From Phormidium ambiguum IAM M-71 (GTDB taxonomy: Bacteria > Cyanobacteriota > Cyanobacteriia > Cyanobacteriales > Aerosakkonemataceae): a stretch of DNA of 64,000 nt. Positions 52,912-61,317 of the stretch are shown in pieces. Under the pieces are notes generated by a model. The model was given only the letters and a program-made list of their open reading frames with translations. It searched no databases and was not told the DNA's origin. The stretch covers positions 124,001-188,000 of the forward strand of contig NZ_MRCE01000007.1 in assembly GCF_001904725.1 (NCBI RefSeq). The letters run 5' to 3'. Made by a program: the position numbers and the translations under genes. The stretch's first letter is position 1. The number at the start of each line of letters is the position of its first letter.

Positions 52912-54021
52912 TTACTGCATTTGCAGCAACACTTGGCGCAACACATCTGGGGGAACTTGATCGGTTACTGTCGCTTCACCAATTCGCCTGGGTAAAACAA
53001 ACCTAACCTTACCAGATTTAACTTTTTTATCAGTTTGCAAAGAATCAATTATTTCCCCAATATCTAAACCCACAGGTAACTTATTAGGCAAACCTGTTTT
53101 TTTAATCAACTCATTTTGTCGTTCTGTCTCGCCCTTAGTCCACATCCGTAAATCAACAGCAATTTGACCAGCAGCTACCATCCCAATTGCTACAGCTTCA
53201 CCATGATTTACGACTTTATAACCAGTCAAACTTTCCACCGCATGACCAATAGTATGACCGTAATTTAATAATGCTCTTAAACCAGATTCTTTTTCATCTT
53301 TTCCGACGACAATTGCTTTAGCTTGGCAAGAATGAGTCAGGATCAATTGCAACATTTCCTCACTCAAATAGCGCAGCTGATCTAATCTTTCACATCCTTC
53401 TAATTTGGTGAATAAATCAGCATCCCAAATTACGCCATATTTAATTACTTCTGCCATTCCAGCCCGAAATTCTCTCGCTGGCAAAGTTTTCAAAACTTGG
53501 GGATCTATTAATACTAATCTAGGTTGATGAAATGCCCCAATTAAATTTTTCCCCTTGGGATGATTTACTCCAGTTTTTCCGCCTATTGAGGCATCTACCA
53601 TCGCTAACAAACTGGTAGGTACTTGGACAAAATTGATTCCCCGTAGCCAGGTAGCCGCCGCAAAACCCGCCATATCGCCTATTACACCGCCACCCAAAGC
53701 GACTATTGTGGAAGACCGTTCCAGGCGATTTTCTAAGGCAGTATTATAAATTTTTTGGATAGAATTGAGGGTTTTGTATTGTTCGCCAGCCGCCAGGTTC
53801 AGGGAAACCACCTTAAACCCAGCATTAGACAGAGATGCAACCGCCTTTTCTCCGTAACGCTTAAAAATTGCTGGGTTAGAAACTAATAGAACTTTTTCGC
53901 CCAAATTCAACGGTTTGCTTTCCTTTCCGTTCATCCAATTGCCCAAATTGTCTAAACTTCCGGGTGCGATCGCTATTTCATAACGATTCTGCGGTAAATT
54001 AACATCAATAACGGATTGCAT
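52912..54021 (-). CDS. aroB: 3-dehydroquinate synthase
   Basis: A 369-residue NAD-dependent, metal-using enzyme of the shikimate pathway. Signatures are [40 protein letters not shown] and [13 protein letters not shown] near residue 150, and [14 protein letters not shown] and [12 protein letters not shown] further on for metal ligands. The length is normal. It is divergent from petL, with a short 34-bp gap. Confidence 0.96.
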   Translation of the reverse strand: MQSVIDVNLPQNRYEIAIAPGSLDNLGNWMNGKESKPLNLGEKVLLVSNPAIFKRYGEKAVASLSNAGFKVVSLNLAAGEQYKTLNSIQKIYNTALENRLERSSTIVALGGGVIGDMAGFAAATWLRGINFVQVPTSLLAMVDASIGGKTGVNHPKGKNLIGAFHQPRLVLIDPQVLKTLPAREFRAGMAEVIKYGVIWDADLFTKLEGCERLDQLRYLSEEMLQLILTHSCQAKAIVVGKDEKESGLRALLNYGHTIGHAVESLTGYKVVNHGEAVAIGMVAAGQIAVDLRMWTKGETERQNELIKKTGLPNKLPVGLDIGEIIDSLQTDKKVKSGKVRFVLPRRIGEATVTDQVPPDVLRQVLLQMQ

Positions 54022-54055
54022 TATCTAAATCCTGACCCAAATACGAGGAACAAAA

Positions 54056-54148
54056 ATGGCTGTAGTATCTTACGCGGTGATTTTGCTTGGCGCTTATGGA
54101 GTAGCCCTTGGCTTGTTTTTTGCTCTCAGAGCTACCAAGCTAATCTAA
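54056..54148 (+). CDS. petL: Cytochrome b6f complex subunit PetL (30 residues)
   Basis: A 30-codon gene. The peptide starts MAVVSYAVILLGAYGVALGL and ends FFALRATKLI: a single transmembrane helix with the basic C terminus (R/K-x-x-K-L/I) of cyanobacterial PetL. A GAGG ribosome site ends 7 nt before the ATG. PetL is a peripheral small subunit that stabilises the b6f dimer in the thylakoid membrane. It lies alone, divergent from aroB; its short length makes automated annotation likely to miss it. Confidence 0.8.
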   Translation: MAVVSYAVILLGAYGVALGLFFALRATKLI

Positions 54149-54162
54149 AATCTTAGAAATGG

Positions 54163-54226
54163 GTACATTGTTGCGCTTTAGCGCTCTTAATGTTAGTAAT
54201 AAGAGCGCTAAAGCGCAACAACGTAC
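54163..54226. repeat. Long inverted repeat (27-bp arms) after petL
   Basis: Arms of 27 bp with one mismatch (core TTGCGCTTTAGCGCTCTTA and its complement) around a 10-nt loop. It lies between the stop of petL and the convergent radical SAM gene and could terminate both. A 21-bp piece of the same repeat, CGCTAAAGCGCAACAACGTA plus C, is at 38082-38102. Confidence 0.85.
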
Positions 54227-54254
54227 TTAATTTTAATATAACTAGCAACTTGAG

Positions 54255-55835
54255 TTAACTAGCTAAAGCTGTTTTTCTAGCAGTTACAGATGCTATCCTT
54301 GTCTCTTCTGCCAAAAACTCGTTTAACTGTCTTTCAATTTCATCACGTACAATTTGCCGATATTCTAAAAAATGCTCATTGTGGGCGCAAACCGTCAAAT
54401 AATGTTCCCAAACTCCGGGATTACGCTTGATAATACTAAACAAATGATGCCAGAATTTCCAACGAGTTTTGCGTTTAATTCCTTGTCGCCAAACTACAAT
54501 TAATAACGCCCGCAAATCTAATAAACTTGGCATTTTAAATTTAGCTTTTACTTTCGGCGCACCTAACATTAAAAAACAGCGATAAGTTCTATCTAAAAAC
54601 TTTTCTGCTTCGTACAAATCCCAAAAAGCTTGCACATATTCTCTGGCAATATCTTCTAAAGGACGAGTTGGTATAAAATTCATCAAACTGGTTTGATTGA
54701 TGTTGGAATCAATTTTCCGTAAGCGTCCTTCTTTTTCTAAACGATACCAAAGGGCAGTAGTTGGTAAAGCTTGCAGCATTCCAAACATTACTGTGGGAAT
54801 TCCTGTTTGTTCCGCAAATTGGACAATTCGCCCACCTGCACCAGTTTTTTCCCCATCAAATCCAATAATAAATCCTGCCATTGGTCGCAGTCCAGCCCTG
54901 GTAATTGCTTGTACTGCATCACTTAAAGAATTGCGTGTATTTTGAAATTTTTTCGTCAAACTCAAGCTTTCTTCGTCTGGTGTTTCAATTCCCAAAAATA
55001 CGGCATTAAAATTGCATTCAACCATCAATTCCATTAGTTCTGGATCTTGCGCCAAATCTACAGAAGCTTCGGTATTAAACTGAAAAGGATAATCATGTTC
55101 GGCTAGCCAAACTTTCAATTCTTTAAGTAACAATTTGACATTGCGTTTATTGCCAATGAAGTTATCATCAACCATAAACACGCTTCTGCGCCAACCTAAT
55201 TGGTAAAGATAATCTAATTCAGCTAATAGTTGTTCGGGCGTTTTGGTTCTTGGTTTGCGTCCATATAATACAATTATGTCGCAAAATTCGCACTGAAAAG
55301 GACAACCTCTAGAGAATTGAATTGACATGGAATCATAAGCGTCAAATTCCAGTAAGTCAAAGCGAGGAATAGGTGTAGAAGTGACACTTGGTTTTTCCCC
55401 ATTGGCGTGAAAAGTACCATTTTCTGCGCCGTTTTTAATGGCTTCCACAAACATTGGTAGGGTGATTTCCCCTTCATCTAAGATTAAATAATCAGCCCCT
55501 GCTGCTTGTGCTTCTTCTGGCAAACTTGTGGGATAAGGGCCACCAACGGCGACTTTTTTACCTCGTTGTTTTGCCGCTTGAATTTGGGCTTTAAAATCTT
55601 CTTTTTGAACTATCATTGCTGATATAATTACTAAGTCTGCCCATTCCCATTCGGCTTCGGTGACAGACCTAATATTGCGATCGACTAATTTGAATTCCCA
55701 CTCCTGCGGTAAAATAGCCGCTACCGTGACTAATCCTAAAGGTGGTAACAGGACTTTGCGATCGACTAATTCTAAAATCTTCTCATACGACCAAAATGTT
55801 TTCGGAAACAGGGGATAAACTAACAAAACCTTCAT
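54255..55835 (-). CDS. B12-binding domain radical SAM protein (DUF4070 type)
   Basis: A 526-residue protein. An N-terminal B12-binding fold (about 1-135, with VAVGGPYPTSLPEEAQAAGA and DYLILDEGE) precedes a radical SAM domain with the [4Fe-4S] motif SRGCPFQCEFCDI near residue 180 (C-x3-C-x2-C). A C-terminal domain of DUF4070 type follows (about 370-500). These proteins carry out methylations or other radical chemistry on lipids or other substrates; the substrate is unknown. It is convergent with petL. Confidence 0.9.
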   Translation of the reverse strand: MKVLLVYPLFPKTFWSYEKILELVDRKVLLPPLGLVTVAAILPQEWEFKLVDRNIRSVTEAEWEWADLVIISAMIVQKEDFKAQIQAAKQRGKKVAVGGPYPTSLPEEAQAAGADYLILDEGEITLPMFVEAIKNGAENGTFHANGEKPSVTSTPIPRFDLLEFDAYDSMSIQFSRGCPFQCEFCDIIVLYGRKPRTKTPEQLLAELDYLYQLGWRRSVFMVDDNFIGNKRNVKLLLKELKVWLAEHDYPFQFNTEASVDLAQDPELMELMVECNFNAVFLGIETPDEESLSLTKKFQNTRNSLSDAVQAITRAGLRPMAGFIIGFDGEKTGAGGRIVQFAEQTGIPTVMFGMLQALPTTALWYRLEKEGRLRKIDSNINQTSLMNFIPTRPLEDIAREYVQAFWDLYEAEKFLDRTYRCFLMLGAPKVKAKFKMPSLLDLRALLIVVWRQGIKRKTRWKFWHHLFSIIKRNPGVWEHYLTVCAHNEHFLEYRQIVRDEIERQLNEFLAEETRIASVTARKTALAS

Positions 55836-55860
55836 TAAATATTCCTCCTCACTCTAGGTC

Positions 55861-55890
55861 ATTCGATTTTAGATTTTAGATTTTGGATTT
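55861..55890. repeat. GATTTTA-type short tandem repeat
   Basis: About four degenerate units of GATTTTA (ATTCGATTTTAGATTTTAGA and onward). A similar run is at 134-170 and a reverse one at 9755-9775. Confidence 0.55.
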
Positions 55891-56145
55891 AGCTCGATCC
55901 CAGATATAATTCTGGGTGACGTTATCTTGATTGGTTTAGCTGATTTTAGCTTATTATTGAATTTTGTCTATAAGAATTGATTGTTAGCGTTAGTTGCGAT
56001 CCTAAATCTTGGTTAAAAACCTCCTTTATAATAGGCTTTTGGCAAAAGTTAGAAATCTTGGTTTTTTAACCACAGATATCCACAGATAAACACAGATAAA
56101 CACAGATGAATACAGAGATTATCTAATTTTTGCCAGAGTTTCTAA

Positions 56146-56254
56146 TAATACCAATTTTTTGTAAAATTGCGCTTAATCATTGCCCCTCCCCGTCAACGGG
56201 GAGGGGTTTGGGGTGGGGTGTCGTGTAGCGTATCTTCATAAAGAATTGGTATTA
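56146..56254. mobile_element. MITE-like element with 11-bp terminal inverted repeats
   Basis: TAATACCAATT at 56146-56156 and AATTGGTATTA at 56244-56254 are perfect inverted ends of a 109-bp element. The interior holds a CCCCTCCCCGTCAACGGGGA hairpin and no gene. Elements at 12303 and 52795 share the ATACCAATTCTC end. This suggests non-autonomous, transposable-type elements, but no target duplication was verified. Confidence 0.55.
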
Positions 56255-56319
56255 GAATGATGGGGGTATCCTGTGTGTTTTTCTTTTCACTTTATTTACA
56301 TCTACCTAATGAACGAGTT

Positions 56320-58062
56320 TTATTGATCCTTTCCTGATTCTAATTCTTGGTCATTAAATGCTTGTCTGTAATCTTTAACTTTGTTTCCTACAGTTGGAGA
56401 TGAGTTGTAATTCTTCCGATTTGATGGAAGTTGAGGTGGTTCACTAATGCCACTAGTTTTTAACACATCTTTGATTGTGGAACAATAAACTGGTATTCCA
56501 AAGGTAGCTGGATTAATGGGATTTGTGTAAGTAAAGTGGCGATATTCCAAACAAAATCTATCCCAAGCTGCCATTTGAATGCGGAATAAGGAGATGAAAA
56601 TATCAGCTAACCAAGGAGATAAATTTAGGCGAAACAAAATTGGTTTTTGGAGATATTCGCACGCTTCTTCCACTGCTTGATTGACTGTTGTGGGTTGATT
56701 TCCTAAAACAAACCAATTTTTTTGTTCTCGATTTGGCGGATTTTTCAACAAGTAAAAAACTACTTCGGCAATATCTTTAGCGTGAATAAAATGGAAACTT
56801 CCATCCGCTTTGAAAAATCTGATGTAATTAATCCATTTTTTCAATCCTGGTAAACCAGAGGAAACATGGGAATAGGGATGTCTTTCATCTCCCCCTAAAA
56901 CTAAGGTGGGGAATAGGGTTGTAATTCGATCGGCAATTGGCAATTTTGATATTCTCATCAAACCTTCGTATTTGGAACGGATATATTCCGTACCTAATTC
57001 TCTGGCTTCTTTCAGTAAATGATTGTGCTTATCCAAAATGCTAGCTGTCGAAAAATAAATTACTTGTTGACAAACATTTGGATCGAGGTAATTCAGTAAT
57101 TGTAGGGTTTTAAAAACATTAACATCTAATGCTTCTTGCTGACCACCCCAAGCGGCTGCTGTTAAAATTGCACAATCAATTGTTTTGATCAGTTTTGCCA
57201 AGCGAGAAATATATTTCATATCGCCTTGGACAATATTGATTCCCGATCGATAATTGCAGTCTATTCTTAGTTTTCTGGGATCTCTAACTAATAAAAACAA
57301 TTCGTGTTCTGTTTCTTTAATTAGCTTTTCTGCAATATATTGACCAATGCAGCCGCTAGCCCCAGTAATTAAAATTCGTAAGCAATCTTTATTGGGTACA
57401 GTTTCAGAGGTAATAGGCAAAGGCGATCCAATAGCAGCGTTAATTTCTTCAGCAACTTTAGCTGTTTGGGCAACTGTTAATTCAGGTTTTTTCGCAATTT
57501 TACTTGCTTCCAATTCCACAACTGGAATTTCAGGAGAAGAAGATTCTCCAGTTTCTTGGATTTCCCCTGTGGTCGAAGTTGCAGAATTTGACCAATCGGG
57601 CGCTTCCTGAATTTCGATCGCCTCCGACTCTGCTACCGGAATTTCAGGAGAAGAAGATTCTCCAGTTTCTTGGATTTCCTCTGTTGCCGAAGTTGCAGAA
57701 TTTGACCAATCGGGCGCTTCCTGAATTTCGATCGCCTCCGACTCTGCTACCGGAATTTCAGGAGAAGTGGACTCTCCAGTTTCTTGGATTTCCCCAGTTG
57801 CCGAACTGGTAGAATTTGACCAATCGGGCGCTTCCTGAATTTCGATCGCCTCCGACTCTGCTACCGGAATTTCAGGAGAAGTGGACTCTCCAGTTTCTTG
57901 AATTTCTTCAATTGCTAAACTCGCTAAAGTTGCCTCTGAAGTTATGACTTCAGGTGCTTTTGAGTCGTCAGATTCGGCTACAGAAATTTCAGGAGAATTC
58001 AATTCTGGACTTTCCTGTTTTTCTGGGTTGTTTGCCTCTCCTGCTAGAGAATCACCTATCAC
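56320..58062 (-). CDS. NAD-dependent epimerase/dehydratase-like SDR with tandem-repeat N terminus
   Basis: A 580-residue protein. The first 200 residues are acidic and disordered, including three full 38-residue tandem repeats (ESxSPEIPVAESEAIEIQEA then PDWSNS...GEIQETG). An extended SDR domain follows (about 230-560): LRILITGASGCIGQYIAEKL with the TGxxGxxG motif, DVNVFKTLQLLNYLD, the YxxxK catalytic pair in TEYIRSKYEGLMR, and FFKADGSFHFIHAKDIAEVV. It resembles 3-beta-HSD-like epimerases; the substrate is unknown. It lies upstream of hemE on the same strand order (hemE starts further upstream). Confidence 0.82.
   Translation of the reverse strand: MIGDSLAGEANNPEKQESPELNSPEISVAESDDSKAPEVITSEATLASLAIEEIQETGESTSPEIPVAESEAIEIQEAPDWSNSTSSATGEIQETGESTSPEIPVAESEAIEIQEAPDWSNSATSATEEIQETGESSSPEIPVAESEAIEIQEAPDWSNSATSTTGEIQETGESSSPEIPVVELEASKIAKKPELTVAQTAKVAEEINAAIGSPLPITSETVPNKDCLRILITGASGCIGQYIAEKLIKETEHELFLLVRDPRKLRIDCNYRSGINIVQGDMKYISRLAKLIKTIDCAILTAAAWGGQQEALDVNVFKTLQLLNYLDPNVCQQVIYFSTASILDKHNHLLKEARELGTEYIRSKYEGLMRISKLPIADRITTLFPTLVLGGDERHPYSHVSSGLPGLKKWINYIRFFKADGSFHFIHAKDIAEVVFYLLKNPPNREQKNWFVLGNQPTTVNQAVEEACEYLQKPILFRLNLSPWLADIFISLFRIQMAAWDRFCLEYRHFTYTNPINPATFGIPVYCSTIKDVLKTSGISEPPQLPSNRKNYNSSPTVGNKVKDYRQAFNDQELESGKDQ
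57520..57910 (-). repeat. 114-bp coding tandem repeats
   Basis: Three near-identical units of 114 bp (for example starting at 57591, 57705 and 57819 with ACCAATCGGG) plus a partial unit. Unit length is a multiple of three, and the frame is open throughout, so the repeat number can change without frameshift. Confidence 0.9.
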
Positions 58063-58118
58063 CTATCACCTCTGAAATTCTATCTTCAAATTCTATGCCC
58101 CAATTTTAATGCAGAATT

Positions 58119-59183
58119 TCAGGCATGAACGGTGAGCAATTTATCAGCTTGCTTGGCAGTTTCAAAGAAGAAAGCGACATTTTCTTCTGGAGTAGATGGT
58201 AAAACGCCGTGACCCAAGTTAAGGATATGACCTTTTTTACCAGCTTTGCGAATGGTATCTAAAACCCGATCGCGGATAAAGTCATGAGAACCAAACAAAA
58301 CGCAAGGGTCGATATTACCCTGGACTCCGATATTTTCGCCCAATCTCTTTCTTGCTTCTGCCATATCTACCGTCCAGTCTACACTGACGATATCTACACC
58401 AGAGTTGCTCATGCGATCGAGAATTCCAGCACTGCCATTAATATAAAGAATCATTGGCGTATCTGGGTGAGTTGCTTTAACTTGTTCTACCACACGCCGT
58501 TGATAAGGCATCGCAAAAGTTTCATAATCTTGGGGACTTAACTGCCCAGCCCAAGAATCAAACATTTGCACCACTTGGGCACCGCTATCGATCTGATATC
58601 TTACGTAAATGGCGATCGCATCTGCCAATTTACCCAAGAATTCATGTAACAAGCTTGGCTCAGTAAAAGCCATACTCTTGATAATTGTGTAATCCTTGGA
58701 AGACTTTCCTTCAATAGCATAAGCTGCCAAAGTCCAAGGCGCACCGACAAAACCCAAAACCGTCGCCTGATTACCGACTTCTTTCCGTAAAATCTGCAAA
58801 ATTTCCCGGATAAATGGCAAATCAGTTTCTGGTTCTAAAGGTTTGAGGTTTTTCACCTGTTCTGCACTCCGCACTGGAGGATCGATTACAGGGCCTCGGC
58901 TTTCAATGATATCGAAAGGTATGCCAATTCCGGGCAGTGGAGTCAAAATATCCGAAAATAAAATAACTCCATCGGGTTGGAAAGCCCGGAAAGGTTGCAG
59001 GGAAATTTCCACTGCTAAATCTACATTTTCTGAGCGATCGCGGAACGAGGGATATTTATCTCGTAACTCGCGGTAAGCTTTCATATAGCGTCCAGCTTGT
59101 CGCATCATCCACACAGGCGGACGTTCCAAAACTTCGCCCCGCGCCGCCCGTAACAGATAAGGAACCTGGGTTGACCCAGCCAT
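58119..59183 (-). CDS. hemE: Uroporphyrinogen decarboxylase
   Basis: A 354-residue cofactor-free decarboxylase that converts uroporphyrinogen III to coproporphyrinogen III on the heme/chlorophyll pathway. It has [20 protein letters not shown] near the N terminus with the substrate arginines, [17 protein letters not shown] with the catalytic Asp, [20 protein letters not shown], and [20 protein letters not shown] at the end. The length is normal. It appears to be monocistronic or co-transcribed with the SDR gene 56 bp downstream. Confidence 0.97.
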   Translation of the reverse strand: MAGSTQVPYLLRAARGEVLERPPVWMMRQAGRYMKAYRELRDKYPSFRDRSENVDLAVEISLQPFRAFQPDGVILFSDILTPLPGIGIPFDIIESRGPVIDPPVRSAEQVKNLKPLEPETDLPFIREILQILRKEVGNQATVLGFVGAPWTLAAYAIEGKSSKDYTIIKSMAFTEPSLLHEFLGKLADAIAIYVRYQIDSGAQVVQMFDSWAGQLSPQDYETFAMPYQRRVVEQVKATHPDTPMILYINGSAGILDRMSNSGVDIVSVDWTVDMAEARKRLGENIGVQGNIDPCVLFGSHDFIRDRVLDTIRKAGKKGHILNLGHGVLPSTPEENVAFFFETAKQADKLLTVHA

Positions 59184-59621
59184 CTAAATTCGTCCTATAT
59201 TAGTTTCTTAAGTGCATTTGCTAGCTTATCACTCATCAACACATTTAATCCCATTTCTTTTTGTATCTTCTAAATTTACAAAAGCTTTCTCTGGTATCTC
59301 ATCTATTAAAATTATAAGTAAAGGGCAATTACCGCCTAATTAGCTGTTAATCATTTCAATTGCTGGCTAAGACAGCAGGAGAGTCAAAGAATAGGGTTGA
59401 AAAACCACAACTTTATGAGGAATTTAGATAATTGAATTAATTTCACCAATTAATTACCTGCAAATCTAAAATTTTCCTCATCTGCCCATTCCAGATCGAT
59501 CGGCTAAAGCTTTTCACTTTTTCATTGTTGAAATATCAGTCAATAAAAACCACTAAATCCTCAAATTCAAAATAGCAATGATTTAAGAAATTTTCCTTCA
59601 ATAACAATAAGGAGACTTAAT
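59184..59621. other. Intergenic region between hemE and USP genes
   Basis: A 438-bp AT-rich divergent promoter region. I found no gene, hairpin or repeat of note; the USP ribosome site AAGGAGAC at 59609-59616 ends it. Confidence 0.5.
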
Positions 59622-60149
59622 ATGTATAAGAAAATTTTGGTGGCAATGGATAGTTCAGATATTAGTCAACAAGTATTGGAGTCAGCAATATCTCTGGGAA
59701 AACAGAATAACTCTACTTTAATGTTGCTGCACGTTCTAACAGACGAAGAAATGGGTTTAACTGAGATTGCTACCCAACATATTTCGGCTTTAGAATATCA
59801 TTCGGCAATGGTGGAGCAAGTAGAAGCTTACCTGAAAGAAAAAGAGCTTTTTCGCAAAAAATACTTGAGTTTATTAGAATCCTGGGTGCAAGAAGCTGCT
59901 GATGCTGGAGTTCCTGCGGAATATACTCTCAATTATGGTGGCCCTGGTCGAACAATTTGCGATTTAGCTAAAAGTTGGGATGCTGATTTAATTATGATGG
60001 GTCGTCGCGGGCTTTCCGGCTTCAGCGAATTTCTGATGGGTAGCATTAGTAATTATGTGGTTCACCATTCTCCATGTTCTGTGTTCATTGTTCAAGCTGT
60101 AGCAGAAGGCAGAGGGCAGAAGGCAGAAGGCAGAAGGGAAAAGCTTTAA
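59622..60149 (+). CDS. Universal stress protein (UspA family)
   Basis: A 175-residue UspA-fold protein. It starts MYKKILVAMDSSDISQQVLE with a good ribosome site (AAGGAGAC). The ATP-binding-type motif is MGRRGLSGFSEFLMGSISNY followed by VVHHSPCSVFIV near residue 130-160, so it probably binds ATP. The last 15 residues (AVAEGRGQKAEGRREKL) are encoded by GGCAGAA heptamer repeats and replace the family's usual end. Two other genes in the window carry repeat-derived coding segments. Confidence 0.9.
   Translation: MYKKILVAMDSSDISQQVLESAISLGKQNNSTLMLLHVLTDEEMGLTEIATQHISALEYHSAMVEQVEAYLKEKELFRKKYLSLLESWVQEAADAGVPAEYTLNYGGPGRTICDLAKSWDADLIMMGRRGLSGFSEFLMGSISNYVVHHSPCSVFIVQAVAEGRGQKAEGRREKL
60102..60138 (+). 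repeat. GGCAGAA heptamer repeat at the USP gene 3' end
   Basis: About five units of GGCAGAA/GGCAGAG. It supplies the C-terminal codons of the USP gene, before the stop at 60147-60149. Confidence 0.85.
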
Positions 60150-60256
60150 AAACAAGGGTTCTAGCTCTTTTTCCTGGCTTAATCGCCTTGGCGGTTGCTA
60201 TATATAAACACGCCTCTGACTAAAAATTGGTAAGCAAAAGGCTTAGTTCTTGCAAA

Positions 60257-60284
60257 GTAGAGACGTTGCATACAACGTCTCTAC
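60257..60284. repeat. Palindrome GTAGAGACGTTG/CAACGTCTCTAC
   Basis: Perfect 12-bp arms around a 4-nt centre, between the USP gene and the CRISPR array. It is a second copy of the GAGACGTT palindrome at 50045-50070. Confidence 0.8.
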
Positions 60285-60359
60285 AATCTTTGTTGGAGAG
60301 GTCTAATCAGGGAACGAGAAATTCTAACAAAATCACAATGATATTGTTAGTGAGCTTCT

Positions 60360-61061
60360 GTTTCAATCCCTGATAGGGATTAGTTTGAATTTCAACGTGA
60401 GGCTTTTTTCTTTGCAGCTTCCACTGGCTTGGTTTCAATCCCTGATAGGGATTAGTTTGAATTTCAACCTTCATCACAACGATTACGACGATAATCATAA
60501 AGCCGCTGTTTCAATCCCTGATAGGGATTAGTTTGAATTTCAACGTATAAACTTCGGCACGGGCCGTGCAGCCAGTTCCGTTTCAATCCCTGATAGGGAT
60601 TAGTTTGAATTTCAACATGTGAGTACTATTCAAAGTAAATACAAGCGTTTCCAGGTTTCAATCCCTGATAGGGATTAGTTTGAATTTCAACTATGTTATC
60701 GCGCGCGCGCGCGCAATCCTTGTCTTGTTTCAATCCCTGATAGGGATTAGTTTGAATTTCAACTGATGGCTCTGATTAATTCAGCGAGCGAACCGCCCGT
60801 TTCAATCCCTGATAGGGATTAGTTTGAATTTCAACGAGGCGTAAAGGTTCGGTTTAACCTGGAAGGAGGTAAATCAGTGTTTCAATCCCTGATAGGGATT
60901 AGTTTGAATTTCAACATAATCGCTTTAATCTTTCTATGTTTTGAGTCTCTTCGTTTCAATCCCTGATAGGGATTAGTTTGAATTTCAACTGTTGCCCACC
61001 GTTACGGGCATGGTACTCGTAGGCGTTTCAATCCCTGATAGGGATTAGTTTGAATTTCAAC
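60360..61061 (-). CRISPR. CRISPR array, 10 repeats and 9 spacers
   Basis: The 37-nt repeat starts GTTTCAATCCCTGATAGGGA and ends TTTGAATTTCAAC on the plus strand; all ten copies read the same. It contains AATCCCT/AGGGATT, a 7-bp stem with a 3-nt loop. Repeats start at 60360, 60432, 60508, 60580, 60655, 60727, 60799, 60879, 60953 and 61025. Spacers are 35, 39, 35, 38, 35, 35, 43, 37 and 35 nt. The reverse complement ends ATTGAAAC, the usual 3' tag of type I/III crRNAs, so transcription is probably leftward, with a leader at 61062 onward. No cas gene lies in the window. Confidence 0.97.
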
Positions 61062-61317
61062 GGCAAGACCCCAAAAGCCTTAATATATTCACTTTTCAAG
61101 GTGCAATTGCGCGAACCAAATATAAAAGTACTCTTGCAACCACTGCCTTGTCAAGCGAGGAAAAGAACCAAAAGCCACAAACCCAAGCCGAGAAAGGATT
61201 TCAGACTTTGCGCGGAACCGATCGCACGCAGAAAAAACTCCAAACCTTACCCAGTCAAGATTTCAGCCGCCAAAAAGCAACTACTGAAAAAAACACCTAC
61301 CAATCCGCGCTAAAACT
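61062..61317. other. Possible CRISPR leader region
   Basis: 256 bp between the last repeat and the adenylate cyclase gene. If the array is read leftward this is the leader. Open frames here have no ribosome site and unusual composition (Lys/Thr/Gln-rich), so they are not called as genes. Confidence 0.4.

Larger units (their letters stand above)
55836..56319. other. Intergenic region rich in dispersed repeats
   Basis: 484 bp without a gene. It contains a GATTTTA-type tandem repeat (55861-55890), an ATATCCACAGATAAACACAG block (56075-56110) related to 12465-12503, and the MITE-like element at 56146-56254. Confidence 0.6.

Noticed and set aside
60307-60498. Open frame within the CRISPR array
   Set aside because: It is made of repeats and spacers; repeated peptide units follow from the array itself.
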